NCBI GenBank assembly: GCA_039527025.1
Contig: BAAAJN010000007.1
Coordinates: 62,001-126,000 of the forward strand
Direction: 5' to 3'
DNA: 64,000 nucleotides
DNA from: Microlunatus lacustris
GTDB taxonomy: Bacteria > Actinomycetota > Actinomycetes > Propionibacteriales > Propionibacteriaceae
Shown here: in pieces, positions 46,218 to 54,770 of the stretch
Layout: every line of letters begins with the position of its first letter
Position numbering within the stretch: position 1 is the stretch's first letter
Made by a program: the position numbers and the translations under genes
The notes under the pieces: model-generated
Seen by the model: only the letters and a program-made list of their open reading frames with translations
Told to the model about the DNA's origin: nothing
Databases searched by the model: none

Positions 46218-46721
46218 TCAAGCCCCGGGATCGGCCGCCTTCGCGCGGTCGGCAGGGTCCAGGTTGCTGCGCTCGGCCAGCCGCGCGCGGGCCGTGCGGA
46301 CCTGGCTGGAGGTCTTGTGCAGCACGGACTCGAAGCTGGCCATCCGGGAGTCGATGAACAGGTCGGTCTCCTTGCGCAGCGCCGCCGCCTCCGCCTCGGC
46401 GTCAGCCTTGATCTTGGCCGCCTGCTCCTCCGCGACCTCCACGATCTTGCTCTCCCGGGCCAGCTTCTCCGCCTCGTCGCGGGCCTTCGCCACCAGCCGC
46501 TGGGACTCGGCCTCCCCCTCGGCGATCTTGGCCTGGGAGCGGTCGATCACCCGCTGGGCGTCGCTGATCTCGTCCGGCAGCCCGTCGATGACCTCGTCGA
46601 TCGCGGCCAGCATCTCGCCGCGGTTGACCACGCAGGACGCCGACATGGGCATGGCCCGGGCGTTGAGCACGAGCTCGCGCAGCCGGGAGAGCAACTCCTC
46701 GGCGGTGGTCTGGTCAGGCAC
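46218..46721 (-). CDS. sepIVA: SepIVA/DivIVA-like coiled-coil cell-division protein
   Basis: 167 aa. The N-terminal RLRELVLNARAMPMSASCVVNRGEMLAAIDEVIDGLPDEISDAQRVIDRS and the C-terminal FIDSRMASFESVLHKTSSQVRTARARL match the mycobacterial SepIVA family (Rv2927c), a septum and envelope-growth factor. Between them the coiled coil (about residues 60-130) is roughly 70-80 residues shorter than in mycobacteria. The GTG at 46721 is chosen for GAGGAG 6 nt upstream; GTG at 46739 would lie before that site. Position upstream of DUF177 agrees with Mycobacterium gene order. Confidence 0.85.
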   Translation of the reverse strand: MPDQTTAEELLSRLRELVLNARAMPMSASCVVNRGEMLAAIDEVIDGLPDEISDAQRVIDRSQAKIAEGEAESQRLVAKARDEAEKLARESKIVEVAEEQAAKIKADAEAEAAALRKETDLFIDSRMASFESVLHKTSSQVRTARARLAERSNLDPADRAKAADPGA

Positions 46722-46750
46722 TGGGCACTCCTCGAGCACGGAACAGGGGT

Positions 46751-46777
46751 CCGCCCCCGACGGGGGTCCGGGGGCGG
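46751..46777 (-). terminator. Terminator of the DAK2-recG-rsmD-coaD operon
   Basis: 9-bp stem CCGCCCCCG / CGGGGGCGG, 9-nt loop, 19 nt beyond the coaD stop. A competing pairing (CCCCCGA / CGGGGG) exists in the same stretch. No T-run. Confidence 0.55.
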
Positions 46778-46795
46778 GTCGTCAACCGCTCCAGA

Positions 46796-47281
46796 CTATC
46801 GGCCGCGCTCTCCCGCGCGACGACGCACGTGCTCGGCCACGGCCGGGGTGAGGAAGGCCGAGACGTCACCCCCCAGGCCCGCCACCTCCCGCACCAGGGA
46901 GGACGACACGTAGGACCACGTCGGCGCGCTGGCCACGAACACGGTGTCCACGCCGCTGAGGTGGGCGTTCATCTGCGCCATCGGCAGCTCGTAGTCGAAG
47001 TCCGCCGACGAGCGCAGGCCCTTGACCACCGCCGCGATGTCCTCGGCCCGGCAGAAGTCGACCAGCAGTCCGTCGAACAGGCTGACCCGGACGTTCGACC
47101 AGCCGGCGCAGGCCTCCTCGAGCATGGCCACCCGCTCCGGGGGTGTGAACCAGGCCCGCTTGGACATGTTCGCCCCGACGGCGACGACGACCTCCTCGAC
47201 CAGGGCCGCGGCCCGGCCGATGACGTCGAGGTGGCCCCGGGTCACCGGGTCGAAGCTGCCGGGGCACACCGCGCGGGTCAT
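46796..47281 (-). CDS. coaD: Phosphopantetheine adenylyltransferase
   Basis: 161 aa. It makes dephospho-CoA from 4'-phosphopantetheine and ATP. Nucleotidyltransferase motifs: CPGSFDPVTRGHLDVIGRAA (the TxxH-like GHLD) and the C-terminal WSYVSSSLVREVA (ISSSxxR type). Complete at the usual 155-165 aa. Its ATG overlaps the rsmD stop (ATGA). Last gene of the coupled unit. Confidence 0.96.
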   Translation of the reverse strand: MTRAVCPGSFDPVTRGHLDVIGRAAALVEEVVVAVGANMSKRAWFTPPERVAMLEEACAGWSNVRVSLFDGLLVDFCRAEDIAAVVKGLRSSADFDYELPMAQMNAHLSGVDTVFVASAPTWSYVSSSLVREVAGLGGDVSAFLTPAVAEHVRRRAGERGR

Positions 47282-47910
47282 GGCGCCACGCTAGCCGGGC
47301 CCTGGGCGGGTTCTGGGTCCTCAGTCGCGGGGGCGCAGGAGCCGTAGTGCAGCACGGTCTCGCCGTAGCTCCGGCTCCAGGAGTCGGTCACCACCGCCGG
47401 CCACACCGGGTCGGGCGTCCGCCGGCTGCGCTCGACGACGAGCAGCGCGTCCGGCGCCAGCCACCCGCCGTCGGCGAGCGCCCCCAGCACCGTGGTCAGC
47501 GTCGCCCCGGCCAGCTCGTAGGGCGGGTCGAGGAACACGACGTCGTAGGCCTGGTCGGTGAGGGCCGCCACCACGGTCTCGACCTTGCCGGTGCGCACCG
47601 TGGCGGGCAGACCGAGGTCACGGACGTTGCGGACCGTCACCCCGGCGGTGCGCTTGTCGGCCTCGACCAGCAGCACGGGGCCGGCGCCGCGGCTGGCCGC
47701 CTCCAGGCCGACGGCACCGGAGCCGGCGAACAGGTCGGCGAAGGCCAGCCCGCTCAACGCCTCGTCGGCCGCGGCGTCGGCGGTGCCGGCCCAGGCCGCC
47801 ACCGCGGAGAACAGCGCCTCCCGGACCCGGTCGGTGGTGGGTCGGGTGCGCGAGCCCGGCGGGGTGGTCAGCCGGCGCCCGCCCCGGGAGCCGGCGATGA
47901 TCCGGCTCAC
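47278..47910 (-). CDS. rsmD: 16S rRNA m2G966 methyltransferase RsmD
   Basis: 210 aa. Family motifs: IIAGSRGGRRLTTPPGSRTRPTTDRVREALFS at the N-terminus, FADLFAGSGAVGLEAASRGA (SAM site), FLDPPYEL (catalytic DPPY). It methylates G966 of 16S rRNA. A Pro/Ala tail follows. GTG at 47910 overlaps the recG stop (GTGA), so translation is coupled. Confidence 0.95.
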   Translation of the reverse strand: MSRIIAGSRGGRRLTTPPGSRTRPTTDRVREALFSAVAAWAGTADAAADEALSGLAFADLFAGSGAVGLEAASRGAGPVLLVEADKRTAGVTVRNVRDLGLPATVRTGKVETVVAALTDQAYDVVFLDPPYELAGATLTTVLGALADGGWLAPDALLVVERSRRTPDPVWPAVVTDSWSRSYGETVLHYGSCAPATEDPEPAQGPASVAP

Positions 47911-50183
47911 GTGCGCTCCAGCCAGTCCCCGGCGGCCCGCCGCTCCATCAGCGCGACCGTGTCGGCCAGCCCGGGGTCGCTCAGGTCGGGGTCGGTGGCC
48001 ACGCAGCGCTCGGCCAGGTCCCGGGCCCGGGCGATGACGTCGGCGTCGTCGAGCACCCGGAGCAGCCGCAGGCTGGAGCGGTGGCCGGACTGGCTGGCCC
48101 CCAGCACGTCGCCCTCCCGGCGCTGGGCCAGGTCGACCTCGGCCAGGGCGAAGCCGTCCCGGGTGCGGGCGACGGCGTCCAGCCGCTCGCGGGCCAGGCT
48201 GCCGTCGGGGGCGGCGGTGAGCAGCAGGCAGACGCCCGGGTGCTCGCCCCGGCCGATCCGACCGCGCAGCTGGTGCAGCTGGGAGATGCCGAAGCGGTCC
48301 GCGTCGCAGATCACCATGACGGCGGCGTTGGGCACGTCCACCCCGACCTCGATCACCGTGGTGGCCACCAGCACGTCGGTCTCGCCGGCGGCGAAGCGGC
48401 GCATCACCGCGTCCTTGTCGTCGGCGGCCAGCTTGCCGTGCAGCATCTCGACCCGGACGCCGGCCAGCGGCCCGGCGCTCAGCTCGGCGAAGAGGTCCTC
48501 GACGGCAGCTGCGGGCGGCAGCGGCTCGGTGCCGTCGTCCAGCACCTCGTCCTCGCCCACCCGGCCCGCCGCCGGCTCGGTGGCGGAGATCCGGGCGCAG
48601 ACCACGTAGGCCTGCCGGCCCGCGGCCACCTCCTCGGCGATCCGGCTCCAGGCCCGGTCGACCCAGCCGGGGTGGCGGCGGCTGTCGACCACCACGGTGC
48701 CGACGTCGGCCCGGCCGGCCGGCACCTCGCGCAGCACCGAGGTCTCCAGGTCGCCGAACACCGTCATGGCCACCGAGCGCGGGATCGGCGTCGCCGTCAT
48801 CACCAGCACGTGCGGCCGGGCGGCGGCTTTGGCGGTCAGCGCGGCCCGCTGCTCGACGCCGAAGCGGTGCTGCTCGTCCACCACCACCAGCCCGAGCTCG
48901 GCGAACTGCACGCCGGTGCTCAGCAGCGCGTGGGTGCCGACCACGATCCCGGCCTCGCCGGAGGCGGCCTGGAGCAGCGCCTCCCTCTTCTGCGCTGCGG
49001 TCATCGAGCCGGTCAGCAGGGTGACGCGGGTGGCGTGCTCGGCCCCGCCGAGCATCCCGCCGAGCGCCAGGTCGCCGAGCATCCGGGTCAGGGTGCGGTG
49101 GTGCTGGGCGGCCAGCACCTCGGTCGGCGCGAGCAGCGCCGCCTGACCGCCGGCGTCGACCACGGTGAGCATCGCCCGCAGGGCGACGAGGGTCTTGCCC
49201 GAGCCGACCTCGCCCTGCAGCAGCCGCTGCATCGGCCGGTCCAGGGCCAGCTCCTGCTCGATCTCGGCCCCCACCTCCACCTGCCCGGCGGTCAGGGTGA
49301 AGGGAAGCCGGGCGTCGAAGGCGTCCAGCAGCCGGCCGGGGCGCCGGGGCCGGGGCACGGCACCGTGCGCCGCGGCGTCGGCGCGCCGGTGCGCCATCGT
49401 CAGCTGCAGCGCGAACGCCTCGTCGAACCGCAACCGGTCGCGGCCCTCGTCGATCTCGTCCCGGCTGGCCGGCTGGTGCAGGGCCCGCAGCGCCGGCAGC
49501 AGCTCGATGACCTCCGCCTCTTCGCGCAGCCACGCGGGCAAGGGGTCGGTGAGCCCGTCGAGGGTCTCCAGGGCCAGCCGGGCGCACTCGGCGATGGTCC
49601 AGGTGCGCAGCTTGCCGGTCTGCGGGTAGAGCCCGATCAGCGGTGAGGACACCGCGCTGGTCATGGCAGCGTTGCGCTGCGCCCCACCGATCATCCGGCC
49701 CTCGTCGTCGACGATGACGAAGTCGGGGTGGGCCAGCTGCAGGGTGTTGTTGAACTCGCGGACCTTGCCGGCGAAGATCCCGCGGGCGCCAGGGGTCAGC
49801 TGGTTCTGCCAGTAGGTGATCACCCGGGGCTGACCGAAGAAGGTCAGCGTGAGCGAGCCCCGGTGGTCGGTGATCCGCGCTTCCAGCCGCGGCTTCTTGG
49901 CCGTGTGGTAGCTGCCGGAGGGCATGTTGTGGGCGCGGGACTCGACCACCTCGGCGACGACGGCGACCTCCTGCTCGGGCTGCAGCACCGACAGGTCGCT
50001 CAGCTCGGCGGCCGAGAAGTAGCGGCGCGGCAGGTGGTGCATGAGGTCGCTGACCGTGTGCACCTTGAGCGGCTCGAACTGCTTGGCCGTCTTGTCGCCG
50101 AGCACGCGGTCCAGCCGCTCGGTGAGGCGGCGGAAGGCGTCGGTCCGCCAGGCCCCGGCGACGGGGCCGGCGGTGGCCGTCAC
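47907..50183 (-). CDS. recG: ATP-dependent DNA helicase RecG
   Basis: 758 aa. Wedge/OB domain at the N-terminus (HTVSDLMHHLPRRYFSAAE; TFFGQPRVITYWQNQLTPGARGIFAGKV), then SF2 helicase motifs: RLLQGEVGSGKTLVALRAML (Walker A), VVDEQHRFGVEQR (DEQH), TATPIPRSVAMTVFGD, and LRGRIGRGEHPGVCLL. It rewinds stalled replication forks and branch-migrates junctions. Length normal. GTG overlaps the DAK2 stop. Confidence 0.96.
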   Translation of the reverse strand: MTATAGPVAGAWRTDAFRRLTERLDRVLGDKTAKQFEPLKVHTVSDLMHHLPRRYFSAAELSDLSVLQPEQEVAVVAEVVESRAHNMPSGSYHTAKKPRLEARITDHRGSLTLTFFGQPRVITYWQNQLTPGARGIFAGKVREFNNTLQLAHPDFVIVDDEGRMIGGAQRNAAMTSAVSSPLIGLYPQTGKLRTWTIAECARLALETLDGLTDPLPAWLREEAEVIELLPALRALHQPASRDEIDEGRDRLRFDEAFALQLTMAHRRADAAAHGAVPRPRRPGRLLDAFDARLPFTLTAGQVEVGAEIEQELALDRPMQRLLQGEVGSGKTLVALRAMLTVVDAGGQAALLAPTEVLAAQHHRTLTRMLGDLALGGMLGGAEHATRVTLLTGSMTAAQKREALLQAASGEAGIVVGTHALLSTGVQFAELGLVVVDEQHRFGVEQRAALTAKAAARPHVLVMTATPIPRSVAMTVFGDLETSVLREVPAGRADVGTVVVDSRRHPGWVDRAWSRIAEEVAAGRQAYVVCARISATEPAAGRVGEDEVLDDGTEPLPPAAAVEDLFAELSAGPLAGVRVEMLHGKLAADDKDAVMRRFAAGETDVLVATTVIEVGVDVPNAAVMVICDADRFGISQLHQLRGRIGRGEHPGVCLLLTAAPDGSLARERLDAVARTRDGFALAEVDLAQRREGDVLGASQSGHRSSLRLLRVLDDADVIARARDLAERCVATDPDLSDPGLADTVALMERRAAGDWLERT

Positions 50184-51802
50184 TCCGCCCCCAGCAGCAC
50201 GGGGTGGCGGGCCTGGCCGCCGGTGAGGACCTGGACCTCCACGGGACGCGGGTACCGGCGCACCGCGTCGGTGAGGGCTCCGGCCAGGCCCGTGGGCGCG
50301 TCCGCGCCGAGCACCACGGTGAGGAGCTCCCCACCGGCGCCCAGCAGCCGCTCCGCCACCCGGGCCGCGACCGCGGCGACGTCCTCGCCGACCTCGACGC
50401 AGTCGCCGTCGACCACACCGAGGACGTCCCCGGCCTCACAGGGTCCGGCACTGGTGGTGGCCGCGGTCTCGGCCACGGTGACCAGGCCGTGCCGGGCGTG
50501 ACCGGCGGCAGAGCCCATCGCGGCGACGGCGGAGTCGAAGTCGGCCTCGGGCTCGTGGACGGCCAGCGCCGCGAGCCCCTGCACCTGCGCCACGGTCGGG
50601 ATGACCACGAGGTGGCGCCCGCGACCGGCGCGTTCGGCCCGGAGCCGGGCGACCAGGTGGGTGGCCTGCCGGAGGGTCTCGGGGTCGTTGGGCAGCACGA
50701 CGACGTCGCCGTCCAGCCGGCGCAGGGTGCTGGTGAGCTCCGCGACGACCCGGCGGGTGCCCCGGTGGGCGACAGCGACCCCGCCGGCTTCCTCGACCGC
50801 GCGGGTCAGGCCGGGCCCGTTGACGACCGCCACCACCGTCCGGTGGCGCGGGGCGCTCTGGTCGAGCGCGGTGATCCGGATCCCGGAGAGCCGGCCGGTG
50901 CCCAGGGCAGCCTCCACGGCCGCACCCGGTTCGCCCAGGTGGACGTGCACCTGGGCCAGGCCGCCGTCGGCCCCGCCTTCGCCGACCACCACGCTGTGGC
51001 CGATCGAGGCCAGCCGGTCGCGGAGAGCATCCAGGCGCTCGGCGGGCGCGTCGTGGACGGTGTACATCACCTCGTACTCCTGCCCGTCCGGGGTCGGCAG
51101 GGAGCGCGGCCGGGCCTCGCTCGCGACCAGCGGGACGGCGGGCTCCCCGCCGAGGACCTCCACCAGGGCGTCGACCAGCAGGGCGTAGGCCTGGCCGCCG
51201 GCGTCGACCACCCCGGCGGCAGCGAGCACCTCCAGCTGGTCGGGGGTGCGCAGCAGGGCGGCGCGGGCCTCGGCCTGGGCGGCCCGGGCCACGGCCAGGG
51301 CGTCGTCCAGGGCGCTCCCGGCGGCGGCCCGGGCGGCGGCGGCGGCGTCGGCGGCGACGGTGAGGATCGTGCCCGCGACCGGCCGGGCCACCGCACGGCG
51401 GGCGGCCTCGGCGACGGTGGCCAGCAGGACGGCGACCCGGACGCCGGGGGGACCGGCCGCAGCGCCCGGCAGGCCGCGCTCCAGGCCGCGGCAGACACTG
51501 GAGAACATCTCGGCGACGATGGCCCCGGAGTTCCCGTGGGCGGACAGGATCGCCGCCTGCACCACCGCACCCAGGTTGCCGCGGTTGACGTCGGGGACGG
51601 CGCGGGCGATGCCGGCCATCGTCAGCCGCAGGTTCGAGCCGGTGTCGGCGTCGGAGACGGGGAACACGTTGAGCGCGTCCAGGGCGTCGGCCGACTGGCC
51701 GATGACCGTGCTGGCCCGGCGCAGCCAGGCGTCGAACGTCTCCCAGACGCTGGCTCCGGCGACGAGGGGGGCCGGCGCGCCGGGGTGGGAGGTGGGCAGC
51801 AC
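50180..51802 (-). CDS. DAK2-domain (DhaL/YloV-like) protein
   Basis: 540 aa. N-terminal DhaL domain (about 15-200): ALDALNVFPVSDADTGSNLRLTMAGIARAV contains the Mg-ADP-binding aspartates D-x-D-T-G, and SAHGNSGAIVAEMFSSVCRGLER. The C-terminal half is the DAK1-like/YloV region (MYTVHDAPAERLDALRDRLASIGHSVVVGEG). FakA of this family phosphorylates fatty acids in Firmicutes together with DegV; the actinobacterial substrate is unproven. First gene of the recG unit; leaderless TAGGGT start. Confidence 0.9.
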   Translation of the reverse strand: MLPTSHPGAPAPLVAGASVWETFDAWLRRASTVIGQSADALDALNVFPVSDADTGSNLRLTMAGIARAVPDVNRGNLGAVVQAAILSAHGNSGAIVAEMFSSVCRGLERGLPGAAAGPPGVRVAVLLATVAEAARRAVARPVAGTILTVAADAAAAARAAAGSALDDALAVARAAQAEARAALLRTPDQLEVLAAAGVVDAGGQAYALLVDALVEVLGGEPAVPLVASEARPRSLPTPDGQEYEVMYTVHDAPAERLDALRDRLASIGHSVVVGEGGADGGLAQVHVHLGEPGAAVEAALGTGRLSGIRITALDQSAPRHRTVVAVVNGPGLTRAVEEAGGVAVAHRGTRRVVAELTSTLRRLDGDVVVLPNDPETLRQATHLVARLRAERAGRGRHLVVIPTVAQVQGLAALAVHEPEADFDSAVAAMGSAAGHARHGLVTVAETAATTSAGPCEAGDVLGVVDGDCVEVGEDVAAVAARVAERLLGAGGELLTVVLGADAPTGLAGALTDAVRRYPRPVEVQVLTGGQARHPVLLGAE

Positions 51803-51808
51803 GCCGTC

Positions 51809-51814
51809 ACCCTA
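51809..51814 (-). promoter_or_regulatory. -10 box TAGGGT, leaderless start
   Basis: TANNNT box 6 nt before the GTG of the DAK2 gene; drives DAK2-recG-rsmD-coaD. Confidence 0.55.
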
Positions 51815-51856
51815 TCCGCGCGGCTGGGGTGCTCCCTGGCACCCGGCTCGGCGCGA

Positions 51857-51887
51857 TTGGTCTGCGTCCGGGCGGTTCGGGTACGCT
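51857..51887 (+). promoter_or_regulatory. Candidate rpmB promoter
   Basis: TTGGTC (51857-51862) and TACGCT (51882-51887) separated by 19 nt, 83 nt before the rpmB start, in the gap between DAK2 and rpmB, which diverge. The spacer is at the upper limit for a vegetative promoter. Confidence 0.4.
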
Positions 51888-51970
51888 GTTCCGGTTGCCC
51901 GGACGGGTGACCCTAGGACGTCGCCCTCGGGGCGGCACTTCGATGTCAGACAGCAATGGGAGCAACTCCA

Positions 51971-52156
51971 GTGGCAGCGGTATGCGACGTGTGCGGCAAG
52001 GGACCGGGCTTCGGCCACAACGTGCCCTGGTCGAAGAAGAAGACGAACCGGCGCTGGAACCCGAACATCCAGCGCATCCGCGCCATCGTGTCGGGCGCGC
52101 CGAAGCGGGTCAACGCCTGCACCTCCTGCATCAAGGCCGGCAAGGTCACCCGCTGA
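51971..52156 (+). CDS. rpmB: 50S ribosomal protein L28
   Basis: 61 aa. L28 with VAAVCDVCGKGPGFGHNVPWSKKKTNRRWNPNIQRIRA and zinc-type cysteines CDVC...CTSC. The GTG at 51971 follows GGGAG and makes the normal actinobacterial length; the ATG at 51956 lies before the ribosome site. Ends in a factor-independent terminator. Divergent from DAK2-recG, as in M. tuberculosis. Confidence 0.95.
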   Translation: MAAVCDVCGKGPGFGHNVPWSKKKTNRRWNPNIQRIRAIVSGAPKRVNACTSCIKAGKVTR

Positions 52157-52172
52157 CCTGATCCGACCCTGA

Positions 52173-52198
52173 CCCGCCTCCTCCGGGAGGCGGGTTTT
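52173..52198 (+). terminator. Intrinsic terminator of rpmB
   Basis: 9-bp stem (CCCGCCTCC / GGAGGCGGG) with a 4-nt loop followed by TTTT. The only hairpin in this window with a clear T-run. Confidence 0.85.
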
Positions 52199-52259
52199 GT
52201 GCGTTCCCGGGCGCCGTCGACCTGGTGGACGGCTCGGCGGTGGCGGACCTGCCCTCGGC

Positions 52260-52403
52260 GAGTCCGACGGACGGATCACGCACGGACCCCGGCTCCGGCC
52301 CGGGCAGACGCCCGAGGAGGTGGTGCGGGCCGAGAAGGCCCGGGAGGACGCGCTGCGCGACCTCGGGTGGCAGGTGGTCCGCTGGATCGTGCAGCGGCGA
52401 CCC
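52260..52403 (+). pseudogene. 3' remnant of a DUF559/AbiEi-like gene
   Basis: A 48-codon open stretch reads ESDGRITHGPRLRPGQ and then TPEEVVRAEKAREDALRDLGWQVVRW. This matches the C-terminal core of actinobacterial proteins with a DUF559/VSR-like or AbiEi-type endonuclease end (E-x-DGR...LRPGQ...AEK-x-RED-x-LR-x-LGW-x-VVRW). It has no start codon or preceding domain in frame and is cut off exactly at the rnj stop codon, so it is dead. It marks the joint between the rpmB block and the rnj block. Confidence 0.55.
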
Positions 52404-54089
52404 TCAGGCCTGGATGACCACCGGGATGATCATCGGACGGCGGCGGTGGGTGTCGTTGACCCACTTGCCGGTCCGGCGGCGGACGGCCTGCTGCAGGCGG
52501 TAGGGGTCGTCGATGCCCTCCTGCAAGGCGTTCTCCAGCACCTCGATGACCAGCGGCCGGAGGCTGTCGAAGACGTGCTCGCCCTCGACGAAGCCGCGGG
52601 CGTGGATGTCGGGGCCGCTGATGATCGTCGAGGTGTGGGTGTTGACCACCGTGACGATCGAGATGAAGCCCTCCTCGCCGAGGATCCGCCGGTCGGTGAG
52701 CGCCGACTCGGTGATGTTCCCGACCGTGGAGCCGTCCACGAAGATGTAGCTGGCGTCGACCTTGCCGACGATCCGCGCCCGGCCGTTCTGCAGGTCCACC
52801 ACCGAGCCGTCCTCGGCGATGATCGTCCGCTCCCGGGGCACCCCGGTGGCGACGGCCAGGTCGGCGTTGGCGATCAGGTGCCGGCTCTCGCCGTGCACCG
52901 GCATGACGTTCTTGGGCCGGACGATGTTGTAGCAGAACAGCAGCTCGCCGGCGCTGGCGTGCCCGGACACGTGCACCATGGCGTTGCCCTTGTGCACGAC
53001 CTTGGCGCCGAGCTTGGTCAGGCCGTTGATCACCCGGTAGATGGCGTTCTCGTTGCCGGGGATCATCGAGCTGGCCAGCACGACGGTGTCGCCCGGCTTG
53101 AGCGAGACGATCTGGTGCTCGCGGTTGGCCATCCGGGACAGCGCGGACAGCGGCTCACCCTGCGAGCCGGTGGAGATGATCACCACGTCCTGCGGCCGGT
53201 GGTTGTCGATGTCGCGGAGCTCGACGAGGGTGTTGGCCGGCACCTTGAGGTAGCCGAGGTCGCGCGCGACGCCCATGTTGCGGACCATCGACCGGCCGAC
53301 GTAGACGACCTTGCGGCCGTGCTCGGCGGCGGCGTCCATCACCTGCTGGACGCGGTGCACGTGGGAGGCGAAGCAGGCGACGATGACGCGCTGCTTGCTG
53401 CGGCTGAAGACCCGCTCCAGCGCCGGCGCGATGTCGCGCTCGGGCGTGGTGAAGCCGGGGACCTCGGCGTTGGTGGAGTCGACGAGGAACAGGTCCACGC
53501 CCTCCTCGCCCAGCCGGGCCAGCGAGCGGACGTCGGTGATCCGGTCGTCCAGCGGAAGCTGGTCCATCTTGAAGTCGCCGGTGTGCAGGATCAGGCCCGC
53601 GGGCGTCCGCACGGCCACGGCGAGCGCGTCCGGGATGGAGTGGTTGACGGCGATGAACTCGAGGTCGAAGTGGCCGACGGTGATCCGCTCGAGGTCGGTG
53701 ACCTCCCGCTTGACCACGCCGCGGATCTGGTGCTCGCGGAACTTCTCGCTGACCAGGGCCAGCGTCAGCTTCGACCCGATCAGCGGGATGTCGGTGCGCT
53801 GCCGCAGCAGGTAGGGGACCCCGCCGATGTGGTCCTCGTGGCCATGGGTGAGCACCACGCCGACGACGTCGTCCAGCCGGTCCTCGATCACCCCGAAGCC
53901 GGGCAGGATGAGGTCGACGCCGGGGTGGTTCTCCTCCGGGAACAGCACGCCGCAGTCGATGAGCAGCAGCTGGCCCTTGTACTCCAGGGCCGTCATGTTC
54001 CGGCCGATGTCGCCCAGGCCTCCCAGCGGGATCACGCGCACGGCGTTGCCCTGGAGGGTGGGCGGGTTCTTCAAGCTGCTGGCTGCCAC
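52404..54089 (-). CDS. rnj: Ribonuclease J
   Basis: 561 aa, metallo-beta-lactamase/beta-CASP RNase with 5' exo and endo activity on mRNA and rRNA. Zinc motif THGHEDHIGG (His82, His84, Asp86, His87), further ligands NHSIPDALAV and HTGDFKMDQ, the beta-CASP KPGDTVVLASSMIPGNE and VHVSGHASAGELL. C-terminal domain shorter than in B. subtilis J1, as in mycobacteria. GTG at 54089. In Mycobacterium it sits by dapA and thyX; here neither is present in this window. Confidence 0.95.
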   Translation of the reverse strand: MAASSLKNPPTLQGNAVRVIPLGGLGDIGRNMTALEYKGQLLLIDCGVLFPEENHPGVDLILPGFGVIEDRLDDVVGVVLTHGHEDHIGGVPYLLRQRTDIPLIGSKLTLALVSEKFREHQIRGVVKREVTDLERITVGHFDLEFIAVNHSIPDALAVAVRTPAGLILHTGDFKMDQLPLDDRITDVRSLARLGEEGVDLFLVDSTNAEVPGFTTPERDIAPALERVFSRSKQRVIVACFASHVHRVQQVMDAAAEHGRKVVYVGRSMVRNMGVARDLGYLKVPANTLVELRDIDNHRPQDVVIISTGSQGEPLSALSRMANREHQIVSLKPGDTVVLASSMIPGNENAIYRVINGLTKLGAKVVHKGNAMVHVSGHASAGELLFCYNIVRPKNVMPVHGESRHLIANADLAVATGVPRERTIIAEDGSVVDLQNGRARIVGKVDASYIFVDGSTVGNITESALTDRRILGEEGFISIVTVVNTHTSTIISGPDIHARGFVEGEHVFDSLRPLVIEVLENALQEGIDDPYRLQQAVRRRTGKWVNDTHRRRPMIIPVVIQA

Positions 54090-54097
54090 GTCGGACC

Positions 54098-54103
54098 ACG
54101 TTA
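54098..54103 (-). promoter_or_regulatory. -10 box TAACGT of rnj, leaderless start
   Basis: TANNNT box with 8 nt to the rnj GTG, no Shine-Dalgarno. Confidence 0.5.
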
Positions 54104-54185
54104 CAGGGGAGGGACGGGCTCAGCCGAGTCTCGGCCGCCGCCGGGCGGCCCCGTCGCGGGTCCGGGTCCGGTGGTCGCGCTCGGC

Positions 54186-54191
54186 TAGCAT
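54186..54191 (+). promoter_or_regulatory. -10 box TAGCAT, leaderless start
   Basis: TANNNT box 6 nt before the GTG at 54198. It lies 83 bp from the divergent rnj box, so the two promoters share one short region. Confidence 0.5.
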
Positions 54192-54197
54192 CGCCGG

Positions 54198-54770
54198 GTG
54201 ACCTCCCCCGCCACGCCGGTGGCCGACTCGGTCCGGCTGGCCTGGCCCGCCGAGGCGGCCGCCATCGCCGACGTGCAGCGCCGGGTCTGGGCGGCCGAGC
54301 TCGCCCCCGACGTCGCCACCGAGCTGCTGGCCGGGGTGAGCGCCGCGGAGATGGCCGCGGCCTGGGAGCAGGCGATCAGCCGGCCGCCGCAGGCCGCCTT
54401 CCGGGTGCTCGTCGCCGTCGCGGAGTCCCGGGTCGTCGGCTACGCGACGACGGTGCCGGGCCAGGACCCCGACGCCGACCCCGCCACCGACGGCGAGGTC
54501 CAGGAGTTCGCCGTCGACCCGCCCGCACGCCACCGCGGCCACGGCTCCCGGCTGCTGCACGCCTGCGCCGACACCCTCCGCGCGGACGGCTTCAGCGTGG
54601 CCCGCTGGTGGGTGGCGACCACCGACGACGCCCTCCGGGCCTTCCTGACCGCCGCCGGCTGGGCGGCCGACGGCAGCAGCCGGGAGATCGGCTCCGACGA
54701 GGTCGACGTCCGGGTCCGCCAGGTGCGGTTGCACACCGACCTCACCCCCGAGGCCTCACCCGGTCGCTGA
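54198..54770 (+). CDS. GNAT N-acetyltransferase
   Basis: 190 aa. RLAWPAEAAAIADVQRRVWAAEL starts the fold; VLVAVAESRVVGYATTVPGQD, the strand EVQEFAVDPPARHRGHGSRLLHACADTLRADGF (acetyl-CoA loop ARHRGHGSRL) and WWVATTDDALRAFLTAAGWAADGSSREI complete it. Similar to actinobacterial RimI-like GNATs; target unknown. It converges with the next gene, and the last 15 bases of both coding regions overlap. Confidence 0.87.
   Translation: MTSPATPVADSVRLAWPAEAAAIADVQRRVWAAELAPDVATELLAGVSAAEMAAAWEQAISRPPQAAFRVLVAVAESRVVGYATTVPGQDPDADPATDGEVQEFAVDPPARHRGHGSRLLHACADTLRADGFSVARWWVATTDDALRAFLTAAGWAADGSSREIGSDEVDVRVRQVRLHTDLTPEASPGR

Noticed and set aside
52197..54188. 663-codon frame over rnj
   Set aside because: Beyond 52403 it is antisense to RNase J. 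Only its first part (52260-52403) resembles a protein, and that was kept as a remnant.
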